From contig NZ_JBBUTK010000001.1 in NCBI RefSeq assembly GCF_039592695.1, positions 62,001 through 126,000 on the forward strand: a stretch of DNA of 64,000 bases. Direction: 5' to 3'. Origin of the DNA: Flagellimonas_A sp039592695. Its GTDB lineage: Bacteria > Bacteroidota > Bacteroidia > Flavobacteriales > Flavobacteriaceae. Shown here piece by piece: positions 1-8,650 of the stretch. Positions within the stretch are counted from its first letter, which is position 1. Every line of letters starts with the position of its first letter. The position numbers and the translations under genes are program-made. The notes beneath the pieces are model-generated. The model had not been told where the DNA came from. It saw only the letters and a list, made by a program, of their open reading frames with translations, and ran no database searches.

Positions 1-1
1 A

Positions 2-181
2 AGCATATTGGCAGGAATACTATTCGGCTTCTCGGCTCTTCTAATGTTCTTTCGAGCTGATGAACCGGTTTCTGTAGCCTTATTAAGTATTTCAGGAATT
101 TTGATGTTCATCTACGCATGGAGAATAAGAAACAAAAAGAATACAGATTGTAATCTAAATTCAGGTCAGAATGAAAATTAA
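2..181 (+). CDS. C-terminal fragment of a membrane protein (5' end outside the window)
   Basis: An open frame enters from the left edge and ends at TAA 179-181, giving 59 residues. It shows two hydrophobic stretches separated by a short polar turn (FFRADEPVS), then a basic, polar tail with IRNKKN. This is the usual look of the last two helices of a small integral membrane protein. Its stop codon overlaps the start of the next gene by 11 nt, which suggests translational coupling. No family can be named from this fragment. Confidence 0.6.
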   Translation, partial: SILAGILFGFSALLMFFRADEPVSVALLSISGILMFIYAWRIRNKKNTDCNLNSGQNEN

Positions 182-464
182 AGACACAATACTTATTGCA
201 GGTGCAATATTGGTCGCTTCCGCAATCTTGGCTTTAGGAAAGTTTGAAAACTCCAATCTTATAGTTTCGACCATCATGGTGGTCATTGCAATTGGTCTGT
301 TGGTCATTGGCTATAGAAAAGACAACGGAAAGTTAAGCGCTTGCCTAAAAAAAAGACCATCAAATCACAAAGTCGTTGGAATCACGCTTATGGTCGTGCT
401 CGTGTTTTTTGGCTTGGGTTTTTCCGTTGGGAAACTTATCTATCTTTGGTCACAACAGATGTAA
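171..464 (+). CDS. small membrane protein, function unknown
   Basis: The protein has 97 residues and three predicted membrane helices, at about 5-24, 29-48 and 69-91. A basic loop rich in Lys and Arg lies between helices two and three. It overlaps the preceding membrane protein gene by 11 nt and ends 18 nt before the histidine kinase ATG, so the three genes probably share a transcript. I recognise no domain. Its place just before a LytS-type kinase suggests a role in signalling or in the same membrane process, but that rests on position alone. Confidence 0.65.
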   Translation: MKIKDTILIAGAILVASAILALGKFENSNLIVSTIMVVIAIGLLVIGYRKDNGKLSACLKKRPSNHKVVGITLMVVLVFFGLGFSVGKLIYLWSQQM

Positions 465-482
465 CTCCTTTAGTAACCTTTG

Positions 483-1541
483 ATGAATTTATCGGATAAG
501 AAACGCAATCGTATTTTTTGGATCTTGCAGTTTGCAGGATGGGGTTTTGTCAATTGTCTTTCACTGTTTGTCTTAAAAAAGGTAGGTTTCGAATTCGTTG
601 CTTACTCCATACTTTTCGGTATGCTGATAGGTATCGGGTCTACTTCCTTGCTTCGGTGGTATGTCAAGCGCAATGTTGATTTTGAAGCCTTCAGAGTTGT
701 TGATTTTGTCAAAATAGGAGTCTCTTTTCTGGTAGCCTCCGCTATTTTTGGTTTTTCAAACTACCTTTTTGGCTATATCTATGCCAAGTACGGGCCGAGT
801 CTTTCAGAAGAACATATTGAAATGTTCAAAATGTACGACGGCTTTTGGATACAGGCCATCAATTCATTGTTCATGGTCGGGGCATGGCTGGTCACCTATC
901 TCGTCATCAAGTTGTTGCTCAAGCTCAATCGTGATCGAATTGACAGACTGGAGCTCAATACCAACCTCAAACAAGCGCAATTGAACACTTTAAAAGGGCA
1001 AATCAATCCACATTTTATGTTCAACAGCCTGAACAATATACGTGGATTGATGTTGGAGGATGTGGAGAAATCACGTGAAATGTTAACTAAACTTTCCGAA
1101 ATGTTGCGCTATTCATTGACCAAAAATAATACGAATGCTATTGCCGTTGAGGAAGAGCTGGAAATGGTCGATAACTATATTGCCCTTTCAAAAATTCAGT
1201 TTGAAGACCGTCTGGATTTTAAAAAGGATGTGGACAGTGAAGCTATGCAAGTTCAGATTCCACCCATGATTATTCAATTGTTGGTAGAAAATGCTACAAA
1301 ACACGGTATTTCCAATTTAAAAAAAGGGGGGGCAATTTCTTTGGATATCCATAGAAATGAGAAAAATCTGGAAATTCAGGTCCGCAATACAGGAACACTC
1401 AAAATAGACAAGGATTCTACCCAATTGGGCATCAAAAACATCAAACAGCGGTTGAAGCTGTTGTATGGTGAGGCAGGCATTTTTGCACTGACTGAAGAGA
1501 ATGGTGAGGTGGTGGCCGATATTAAAATTCCTTTGTCATGA
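483..1541 (+). CDS. LytS/YehU-type sensor histidine kinase
   Basis: This is a membrane-bound histidine kinase of the His_kinase (PF06580) type. Four hydrophobic segments, at about 10-33, 39-60, 75-99 and 123-148, are followed by a short linker and the signature QINPHFMFNSLNNIR, whose His (about residue 177) should be the phosphorylated one. The ATP-binding part contains LLVENATKHGIS and LGIKNIKQRLKLLYG. I chose the ATG at 483 because the codon before it, TTG at 480, is a weaker start. The stop overlaps the start of the response regulator (ATGA), so the pair is translationally coupled. There is no recognisable extracellular sensor domain, so the signal is unknown and is probably sensed within the membrane. 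Confidence 0.93.
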   Translation: MNLSDKKRNRIFWILQFAGWGFVNCLSLFVLKKVGFEFVAYSILFGMLIGIGSTSLLRWYVKRNVDFEAFRVVDFVKIGVSFLVASAIFGFSNYLFGYIYAKYGPSLSEEHIEMFKMYDGFWIQAINSLFMVGAWLVTYLVIKLLLKLNRDRIDRLELNTNLKQAQLNTLKGQINPHFMFNSLNNIRGLMLEDVEKSREMLTKLSEMLRYSLTKNNTNAIAVEEELEMVDNYIALSKIQFEDRLDFKKDVDSEAMQVQIPPMIIQLLVENATKHGISNLKKGGAISLDIHRNEKNLEIQVRNTGTLKIDKDSTQLGIKNIKQRLKLLYGEAGIFALTEENGEVVADIKIPLS

Positions 1542-2263
1542 CTATCAAGACTGTCATCGTCGAGGATTCCCGTTTGGCCAGAAACGAACTCAAAGAATTG
1601 ATTAAGGGGCATGCAGAGATTGAGGTGGTTGGTGAGGCTGAGAATGTGGACAAGGGAGTTGAATTGATTCAAAACACCCAACCCGATTTGTTGTTTTTGG
1701 ATATCAACATGCCCGAAAAAGACGGATTTGAACTGTTGGAAATGCTCGATGAGGTACCCATTACCGTTTTTACCACGGCCTTTGATGAGTATGCCATCAA
1801 GTCTTTTGAATACAATGCCCTTGATTATCTGCTCAAACCCATCAACGCCAAACGTTTTGCCGTGGCCATGGACAAGGTAAAAGCCAAGTTAGAAGGAAAC
1901 CAAGAAACAGCTTCTGATGGACAAAAACTTTCCGAAACCAGTCAAATTTTCATCAAAGAAGGTGAAAAGTGTTGGTTGGTCAAAATTGGTGACATTTCAC
2001 ACTTTGAGATTGTCGGCAATTACACTCGGGTATTTTTTCAGGGTGAAAAGCCCATGCTCTACAAATCGTTGAACCAAGTGGAGGAAAAACTGCCCGAAAC
2101 CTCTTTTTTTAGGGCCAATCGGCAGCAAATCGTAAATACCAATTTTGTTATGGAAGTCATTCCATGGTTCAAAGGCAAGCTCAAACTCAAAATGCAAAAT
2201 GGCGATGAGGTCGAAGTATCTCGGCGGCAGTCCTATATCTTTAAGGATAAGATGAGTCTTTAA
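1538..2263 (+). CDS. LytTR-family response regulator
   Basis: The protein has 241 residues. An N-terminal receiver domain (1-120) carries the acidic pair ED at 9-10, the phospho-acceptor Asp55 in FLDINMP, Thr in FTTAF and Lys in LLKPI. A C-terminal LytTR DNA-binding domain (about 135-238) contains FEIVGNYTRVFF and FFRANRQQIVN. It is the cognate partner of the kinase just upstream, with a 4-nt ATGA overlap. Regulators of this kind usually bind pairs of direct repeats near their targets. No obvious target gene lies on the same strand, so its regulon cannot be read from the window. Confidence 0.93.
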   Translation: MTIKTVIVEDSRLARNELKELIKGHAEIEVVGEAENVDKGVELIQNTQPDLLFLDINMPEKDGFELLEMLDEVPITVFTTAFDEYAIKSFEYNALDYLLKPINAKRFAVAMDKVKAKLEGNQETASDGQKLSETSQIFIKEGEKCWLVKIGDISHFEIVGNYTRVFFQGEKPMLYKSLNQVEEKLPETSFFRANRQQIVNTNFVMEVIPWFKGKLKLKMQNGDEVEVSRRQSYIFKDKMSL

Positions 2264-2264
2264 A

Positions 2265-2297
2265 AGTTCAAGCTCAAGTTTCAAATTCAAGTTCAGT
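2265..2297. repeat. degenerate TTCAAG word tract
   Basis: Just after the response regulator stop the spacer is built from variants of a hexamer close to TTCAAG (aagttcaag, ctcaag, tttcaaa, ttcaag). The same word fills part of the spacer at 13324-13340. It borders the heptamer array at 2303-2353. It looks like replication-slippage DNA in a spacer rather than a binding site. Confidence 0.6.
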
Positions 2298-2302
2298 TTT
2301 TT

Positions 2303-2353
2303 GCTATACGCTATACGCTATACGCTATACGCTATACGCTATACGCTATACGC
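2303..2353. repeat. tandem heptamer array, seven perfect GCTATAC units
   Basis: Seven identical head-to-tail copies of GCTATAC start at 2303, followed by a partial GC. The array lies between two convergent genes: the LytTR regulator ends at 2263 and the alpha-2-macroglobulin ends at 2392. Perfect copies in non-coding DNA suggest recent slippage and a copy number that may vary between strains. The unit length of 7 is not a multiple of 3, but no gene is read through it. Confidence 0.95.
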
Positions 2354-2391
2354 GGCAATTATGCACTTTTCACTTACAAACTGTTCACTAA

Positions 2392-5300
2392 TCACTGTTT
2401 ACTTCTGACCGAAACCCTGACCCCCTCAGAATGACTACTGAACTCAGGCGCATATATGCTTTGAATGGTGGTAATACCATTGCTGAAATCCCCTGCATTG
2501 TTGACCCTTAAATCATACTCAAAAACATATACCCCTTTCGGTAAATAGTCAAAAAAGAAATTGGTGCTCGCATCTTTGGTGCTTTCGTAATAACCGAGTC
2601 CGTCTTGCCATTTGTATCTTGATATGACATTGACAGGCTCAAATCCTGCAGCGCGCATATCTTTCATGTGAATGAACTCCATGTCGCGGTTAGCACGCAA
2701 TTCAATGCGAACACGAACAAGGTCGCCCACTTTTAAATCAGTTTCTGGAGTGATTTCCGAAATCTGCTCCCCTGTATCTGTATTTTTCTTGAGAAACAAC
2801 TTTTTCTTCAATTTCAGGGGAGTCTCTGCGGAAGTGATTTTGTCCAAATCCTCAAAATACTGCCAGTAGAGTGCTCCCCATGCAATTCCCTCACCTTTTT
2901 TGGTCAATTGTACTTCGGCCATTTTAGGTTCGACTTCGCTTCCATCCCAAGAGGTTTTGAAATAACCAGTGCCTGCTTCCACTTTGACATCTTCCAATTC
3001 CGAAAGATTTATTTTTTTATCCCCAACCAAAACGTCAACCGCTTCGGTGACCGAGAGCCAATCACTGCCTTGTAGCAATAAGGCATAGACCGCCTCGGTC
3101 GTGGCCTTGGTGGTTTTCCATTGATTCGTCTGTTTGTTTTTGAGCAACCAGACCTTCAGGTTATCAATAGTTTCCACATCATTTTCTATCTCACCAAACG
3201 CTTCTATCATCAAAGCCTGTGTTTCAATGGGGGCTTGGTACCAGTACCACGAGGCGGTATTTTCCTTCCAGTACATGCCCAGTTCTTCATTGGTAATGCT
3301 ATTTTCTTTGAGGGAACGCAATATTTTGTTCGCCGTGGCAGAATCATCCATACGGTGCAAGACCAAGACCAACATCCCTTTTAAATACAATCTTCTGTTG
3401 GGCCAATATTTCTGGGCCTGACCTTTGTAGTAGCCCATGATATCAGTCACTTTTTTGGAAGTCTTGACCTCTTTGAAGAAACTCCGCATGTAGAGATACT
3501 GAATCTGCATAGGACTCAAATGGTCATCGTTCAGATTGGCAGCATATTTTTTCATCTGTTCATATTCCTTGACAAATTCCGCATCGAGATAGGCAATGGC
3601 TTTTTGGAGCATGTTATTTTCTTGCGCTTCGACTGCGCTCAGCGTGACATTTAAGTGTTTTAAATGGCCCAATCCCGTGACAATATGTTGGGTGATATAG
3701 CGATTGGCCCTTCCACCCTTAAACCAGGGCCAGGCACCAGATGACATCTGGTTCTGCTGTAGTTTGTTCAAGGCATTGGTTTGTTCATTTTTCATTTTGT
3801 TCAGGTCGAACAATAGCGCGATGCGCTTTTTCTGCTCTGTCTCCGATTGGGCATCTCGCAGCCAAGGGGTTTCTTGGATCAACAATGATTTTAGTTCTTG
3901 TTTTTTTTCAAGGTTACTCAACAGCGCATCAGAATTCCGCCACTGGTCAAAAACTTCCTTGATACGTGGATTGCTATTCGCAATATGGCTTGCCAGTGTA
4001 TTCGCATAATATTTGGCAAAGGTCTGCTCGTTGCACTCGTAGGGATACTCCATTAAATAGGGCAGGGCCTGTACCGCATACCATGCGGGATTCGAAGTGA
4101 CTTCCAGTGTCAGTTTATGATGGCTCAAAGTTGTTGATGTATGCTCCCTTAACTTTTCAAGTTCAAAAGTCTTGGTCTGATTGCTGCGTACCCACATCGG
4201 TAAGGTCTCGGTGACCAACATACGGTTGGTCAATACGGGCAATACGTTTTGCTCCCCATCGCTAAAATCCCCTGCTTTTGCCAATACGGTGTATTGCACT
4301 GCTTGCAGCCCTTTCGGAATCTTGAGACGCCATGAGACTTGGGCGTTGCCTAGGGAATCTACAGAGAAAGGAGCCCCCTCTGACTCCCCCACAGGGGGAG
4401 AAACGAGCAACTGTGTTGAAATATCCTGACCTGATACGGCATCGACCAGTTGTAACTTCGCTCGTCCTGAAAGTTTTTTATCGGTCAGATTGGAAATTTT
4501 GGTACTAATGGTAATCTCATCGCCTTCCCTTAAAAATCTGGGCGCATTGGGTATCACCATCAATTCTTTTTGGGTTACGGTGGTCATTTCGGTGTATGCG
4601 CTTTGTGCCGTTTTGGTATGGGCCAATAGCTGAAGTTTCCATTGGGTCAAGGCCTCAGGCGTGGTAAAACTGAACGAAACGTTGCCCTCGGTATCGGTTT
4701 GTAATTGCGGAAAGAAAAAAGCGGTTTCCTGTAGATTTTTACGGATGGCGACTTCACCAAAACTTGTTTCTTGTGCTTCTTTTTGTTCGTCTCTTATCGA
4801 TTGTTGCTGTGGTCTGTTGGCTTCCTTATCGGCTTTTGACATGGGAGCTGCTGCGGCATCGCCCAACACTACTTCATCCAAAGCCACATCTTCTTCCATT
4901 TCATTGGCTACTATGCCGAGTGGAGCACCTTCTGCCCTCATCATTCGGCTTCTTTTGGATAATGCACCGTAGCGATATCCAAAATGGAGCCCAAACCAAT
5001 CAAACGAATCATAGTATTGGGGTGTGTAGCTATACTCGTTGGAAAAGTTGTTGTACACCCGAAATCCTTCCGTACCAAAACTATGGTAGGCGTTATGGTA
5101 GCTGTTGGAGTAGTAGGTTGGGCGATAGTTGAAACTCGCGTTCCAGTAATGCCCCCGAAAAGCATCCAAGGAAGCATCGTACATACTGGCCAAGAGTTCG
5201 GCGGTCACTTTATCGCCTTTGGGCCCCTTGATCTTGAACGACCACGTTTCTTCAGCACTGGGGTTCAGTTTGTCTCGAAACGTAACGGTCTCGATTTCAA

Positions 5301-8300
5301 GGTCTGTGACAGGGTAGGGCACTGGTACGGTCATTGAACCTGATTTGAATCCGTTGAAGGCCGAAAAGCTGTAGTTGATGGCAAAACCGCCCAAATCAGC
5401 CTCGGTCACGGGCACAGAAAAGCTTTTTGAACCATCGCTCAACGATATGGTTCTGGTTTCCATAACCTTACGGTCTTTTTCGATTGTTACGGTGACGACT
5501 AGGTTTTTGGCTGTGGAGGCTACCGTAACTTTTACTTTCTCCCCTATTTTGTATGTTGATTGGTCAAGTTGGATGTCGAACAACTGGTTATCGGGCAGTT
5601 TGGTTTCATCTTCGTCTACGACGGTCGTCATGGCCTTTTCGGTGACTTGTTGCCCAAACTTGTCCGTTGTTTCCAATTCGAGCAGGTACTTTCCTGAATC
5701 CCATTTCTTTTCAGCTTTCAAGGCTACCCCATTTGTTTTGCCCGTATCGAAATCGCCTTCCCAAACCAAAGCCCTTTTTTTCCAGTTTTTTGGGTCACTT
5801 TCATTGCGGTATGCTTCATGGGGAAAGCGTTTTTTGAATTCTTCCTTTGTCCAGTTTTTATAGTCCGGGGCATTCCAAGGGCGGTCACGCAACACATATT
5901 CCGGGGCCTGTAACTTGTAGAGCTTTAAAGTACCCTTGGCATCCACGGGTTGGCCGTTGAGGTTGGTGGTGAAAATGGACAACGTATCTTTTTCACCTTT
6001 TTGCAAACGCTGTTGAAGCCCTATGTTGACACTCATGGCATGGTATCCCACCTGTACCACTGTTGTGGCAGAACGGGTCTCTCCGTTGATGTCCGTCACA
6101 TCGGCAGTGATTTCATACGAGAACGTCGGTTGGTTTTCTTTGGGAACAGAGTTGTCTGGAATCGCCTTAAAATCGATCTCATAATGACCCGAAGCGTCGG
6201 AAGTGGTTTCCCCATGCGCAATTTCTTGTTCATTGGTGTTATAATACGGCCGGCTCCAATAATACCATCGTGGAAAATAGACTACCCGTTTGACCCGATA
6301 ACCGACCTTGGCATCGGTAATGTTGCTTCCAGCATAGGCAGTGGCGGTGCCTTTGACCGTGATGCTGTCGTTGACCCGATAGGTTTCGGTCACAGGCTCA
6401 AAGGAAGTCTTAAACTTGGGCCTTTTGTATTCTTCGACCGAGAAATTGGTATTTGCGCTGAGATTTACGGCTTTTGAGGTGACCTGAATCGAGAAATTTC
6501 CAGTCAATCCGCTACTTGGCAACACAAACTCCCCAGAAAACGATCCAAATTCATTGGTCAAGAATTCTTGTTGGGCAACCTCTTGATAATTCACATCACG
6601 TAGCATTACGGTGACCTGCGTGTTCGGTTGTACCGAAGTAGCATCATTGGTAGTCTTCACGGTCATAATCCCCTTAAAATAAACTGTTTGGCCTGGGCGA
6701 TAAATACTCCTATCGGTAAACAGAAAAGCATTGTAGCTGACGTTGTGCAGAATCCTCGAATTATATTTCTGTTGGATGTAGTACTCCCCAAAATGCGCCG
6801 TATCGCCGCTGTGGGTAGTTTTGATTTGCACAGATGTCCATGTCTTTGAGGGTGACGGAATGGTTACAACCCCATTTTTATCTGTGGTAAAAGTTTTGTT
6901 CAGTAAACCCCGATCGTAATTTTCTTGATAGGTCAGTTGTAATTTTGCCCCTTCTTTCGGCTGACCATTGTTTCGGTCAATGACCTGAAAACGGTGCTCG
7001 CCCTGCATTTGGGTCTCTACCACGGCCAAATCGGTTACCTGAACAGGAGCATAAGCGAAGGTGCCATTACCGCCGTCCTTTGGTTGGGCAAGTAGGATGT
7101 ATTGTCCGTTTTTGAGTTCGGGCAACAGTATTTCGATACTGTGCTGTTTGTAATCATTTTCTTTTTTTAGGGAAGCCTCCCAAGTTTTTTCTGTAGGCAA
7201 CTTTTTAATGAACGCCAATTGCTTGGATTCAGGGTAGAGCCTGTTCAATTTCTCAATGTCATTTTTTGAGGCTTTGTAGGCGGTCAGTGATAATCCATCC
7301 AGATTTTTATAATTGACCAGAATGCGTGAAGGTTTGTTGATGGGGATATGCCTTTCAAGGGTCATCTGTATATTTTTGGAAAGGATGTCAGCCTTTAATG
7401 CCCTGCACTTTTCAGCGCCCCGACTTTTGGGAAATTCAGCAATGACCGCTTCACAGATTTCGAGGGCCTCTTTTTGTTTCCAACGGTGTTCACCATTCCC
7501 CAGTGGCTGATACGTACTGCCCTGTTCATGGTGCAGTTTTGCGATTTCGTAACGGTACAGTGCAGCGACCTCGCTTTGTTTGAAGTTTTCTGCGGAATTC
7601 TGAAGGACTTCAAGATAATGTCGGTCTTTGTTCGAAAAGACCGCTTTTTGATGTATATAGTTCAAACGTTCAATATCCACATCGGCCAATGCCTTCGGGT
7701 CGGTATCGGAAAGGTGAAATTTGACCAAATCTTGGTAACAATGTATGGCTGTGGCCTGCAATGAGGTATCGTCGCGGGCATCAATCTTCAGTTGGGCAAA
7801 GGCATTGGCCTCGCAAAGAATATTGGGGTCGTCGATTTCAAATTTATCCGCAGGCCTTGTAATACTGTTTTCATCCGTTTTATAGAATTGCAGCGCGGTG
7901 TGTGCCAAGAGGTCAAACAGGGTAGGGCGGTAGATTTCAGAATGCTTTTGTTCGTTGAGAATGGGGTCGAATTCGCCTACCTCGATTTTTTGCAATTCCC
8001 CGGCATCTGCCAACGAGGCTTTAAAATGGATGTCTATTTCTTCGAAGAGCGTGGTCAGGTCCCACGTTCTGAAATCAATGGAATTTACCTTTGTTTCGGT
8101 TTCCGTGCGATTATAAAATTGATAGCGATTCTGTTGAAAATATTGCCAGTACAGGTTGGCCAGATAGCTTTCCAATACATTTTTGGTCGGGAAATCCGCT
8201 TTTTCAATCTCCGCCTTAAAATCGTTGACAATTTTGAGTTGGGCATCCTCTTGCAATGTCAAGGCATATTTTGAGGTATAGAGCAAGGCTTTGACAATTT

Positions 8301-8493
8301 GCGGTGAGTTATCCTCTTTTTTGGCCTCAACAAAGACGGTCTCAACTACCTTAAGCGCAGATTTGGTCAACGCCTCGTTTTCAAGTTTTTCAACCTGTTT
8401 CCAAAGCTCTGAATATGAATTGTTTTGGTCTTGTGCCTGTGTCATGTATGAGAATAAGAATAAAGTCAAAAAAACGGTCAATGCTTTCATCAT
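2392..8493 (-). CDS. bacterial alpha-2-macroglobulin family protein
   Basis: This is a giant secreted protein of about 2033 residues, likely periplasmic or surface-held, of the class thought to trap proteases entering a damaged envelope. I chose the start at 8493 (or 8490) because MMKALTVFLTLFLFSYMTQAQ is a good signal peptide, whereas the longer frame to 8547 adds an unlikely N-terminus. The MG2 signature RSIYRPGQTVYFKG lies near residue 597 and the A2M wing EALTQWKLQLLAHT near 1285. The thioester motif Cys-Asn-Glu-Gln (CxEQ) has Cys1487 and Gln1490, so the bait-trap chemistry may be intact. The C-terminal receptor-like domain ends near the stop. A Tyr/Asn-rich insert lies around 1115-1180. 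No pbpC partner is adjacent, unlike many bacterial A2M loci. Confidence 0.93.
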   Translation of the reverse strand: MMKALTVFLTLFLFSYMTQAQDQNNSYSELWKQVEKLENEALTKSALKVVETVFVEAKKEDNSPQIVKALLYTSKYALTLQEDAQLKIVNDFKAEIEKADFPTKNVLESYLANLYWQYFQQNRYQFYNRTETETKVNSIDFRTWDLTTLFEEIDIHFKASLADAGELQKIEVGEFDPILNEQKHSEIYRPTLFDLLAHTALQFYKTDENSITRPADKFEIDDPNILCEANAFAQLKIDARDDTSLQATAIHCYQDLVKFHLSDTDPKALADVDIERLNYIHQKAVFSNKDRHYLEVLQNSAENFKQSEVAALYRYEIAKLHHEQGSTYQPLGNGEHRWKQKEALEICEAVIAEFPKSRGAEKCRALKADILSKNIQMTLERHIPINKPSRILVNYKNLDGLSLTAYKASKNDIEKLNRLYPESKQLAFIKKLPTEKTWEASLKKENDYKQHSIEILLPELKNGQYILLAQPKDGGNGTFAYAPVQVTDLAVVETQMQGEHRFQVIDRNNGQPKEGAKLQLTYQENYDRGLLNKTFTTDKNGVVTIPSPSKTWTSVQIKTTHSGDTAHFGEYYIQQKYNSRILHNVSYNAFLFTDRSIYRPGQTVYFKGIMTVKTTNDATSVQPNTQVTVMLRDVNYQEVAQQEFLTNEFGSFSGEFVLPSSGLTGNFSIQVTSKAVNLSANTNFSVEEYKRPKFKTSFEPVTETYRVNDSITVKGTATAYAGSNITDAKVGYRVKRVVYFPRWYYWSRPYYNTNEQEIAHGETTSDASGHYEIDFKAIPDNSVPKENQPTFSYEITADVTDINGETRSATTVVQVGYHAMSVNIGLQQRLQKGEKDTLSIFTTNLNGQPVDAKGTLKLYKLQAPEYVLRDRPWNAPDYKNWTKEEFKKRFPHEAYRNESDPKNWKKRALVWEGDFDTGKTNGVALKAEKKWDSGKYLLELETTDKFGQQVTEKAMTTVVDEDETKLPDNQLFDIQLDQSTYKIGEKVKVTVASTAKNLVVTVTIEKDRKVMETRTISLSDGSKSFSVPVTEADLGGFAINYSFSAFNGFKSGSMTVPVPYPVTDLEIETVTFRDKLNPSAEETWSFKIKGPKGDKVTAELLASMYDASLDAFRGHYWNASFNYRPTYYSNSYHNAYHSFGTEGFRVYNNFSNEYSYTPQYYDSFDWFGLHFGYRYGALSKRSRMMRAEGAPLGIVANEMEEDVALDEVVLGDAAAAPMSKADKEANRPQQQSIRDEQKEAQETSFGEVAIRKNLQETAFFFPQLQTDTEGNVSFSFTTPEALTQWKLQLLAHTKTAQSAYTEMTTVTQKELMVIPNAPRFLREGDEITISTKISNLTDKKLSGRAKLQLVDAVSGQDISTQLLVSPPVGESEGAPFSVDSLGNAQVSWRLKIPKGLQAVQYTVLAKAGDFSDGEQNVLPVLTNRMLVTETLPMWVRSNQTKTFELEKLREHTSTTLSHHKLTLEVTSNPAWYAVQALPYLMEYPYECNEQTFAKYYANTLASHIANSNPRIKEVFDQWRNSDALLSNLEKKQELKSLLIQETPWLRDAQSETEQKKRIALLFDLNKMKNEQTNALNKLQQNQMSSGAWPWFKGGRANRYITQHIVTGLGHLKHLNVTLSAVEAQENNMLQKAIAYLDAEFVKEYEQMKKYAANLNDDHLSPMQIQYLYMRSFFKEVKTSKKVTDIMGYYKGQAQKYWPNRRLYLKGMLVLVLHRMDDSATANKILRSLKENSITNEELGMYWKENTASWYWYQAPIETQALMIEAFGEIENDVETIDNLKVWLLKNKQTNQWKTTKATTEAVYALLLQGSDWLSVTEAVDVLVGDKKINLSELEDVKVEAGTGYFKTSWDGSEVEPKMAEVQLTKKGEGIAWGALYWQYFEDLDKITSAETPLKLKKKLFLKKNTDTGEQISEITPETDLKVGDLVRVRIELRANRDMEFIHMKDMRAAGFEPVNVISRYKWQDGLGYYESTKDASTNFFFDYLPKGVYVFEYDLRVNNAGDFSNGITTIQSIYAPEFSSHSEGVRVSVRSKQ
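4371..4402. repeat. GC-rich palindromic element inside the alpha-2-macroglobulin gene
   Basis: The stretch contains a perfect 7-bp stem CTCCCCC/GGGGGAG (4384-4390 with 4394-4400) around a 3-nt ACA loop, preceded by GAGCCCCCTC. It resembles the G/C-run palindromes found in spacers at 8617-8650 and 9880-9895. Here it is read in frame as part of the peptide SPPVGESEGAPF, near residues 1364-1375 of the protein, between two macroglobulin-type domains. The local base composition is unlike the rest of the gene. Confidence 0.6.
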
Positions 8494-8616
8494 CCATAAA
8501 TTTACATAACAAAGATGTAGAAAAGCGATGCCAAAGACAATGAACAATTAGGGAAGTAGTAGGTTCGATTAGCTAAAGACCACTTTTTATAGTTTGTAAG
8601 CGATGATTCAATAAAA

Positions 8617-8650
8617 AGCCCCTTCTTTAGGAGGGGGGTTGGGGGAGGCT
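8617..8650. repeat. G/C-run palindromic intergenic element
   Basis: The element begins AGCC and ends GGCT, with CCCCTTC and GGAGGGG arms inside and a TTGGGGG tail. It sits just after the SDR gene stop (minus strand, 8649) and overlaps the last bases of that gene. Elements of this composition are widespread in Bacteroidota spacers. It could fold in RNA and act as a 3' end stabiliser, but there is no U-run to make it a clear terminator. Confidence 0.55.

Noticed and set aside
1376..1681. Minus-strand frame of 101 codons across the kinase-regulator junction
   Set aside because: It is antisense to two well-supported genes and shows no domain.
2303..2353. CRISPR-like or origin-like interpretation of the heptamer array
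   Set aside because: There are no spacers between units, and no cas genes, DnaA boxes or replication genes nearby. It is a simple tandem repeat.
2672..8509. Many plus-strand open frames of 60-175 codons opposite the alpha-2-macroglobulin gene
   Set aside because: They are shadows of a 2033-codon gene with clear domains. None has a known motif, and they overlap one another.
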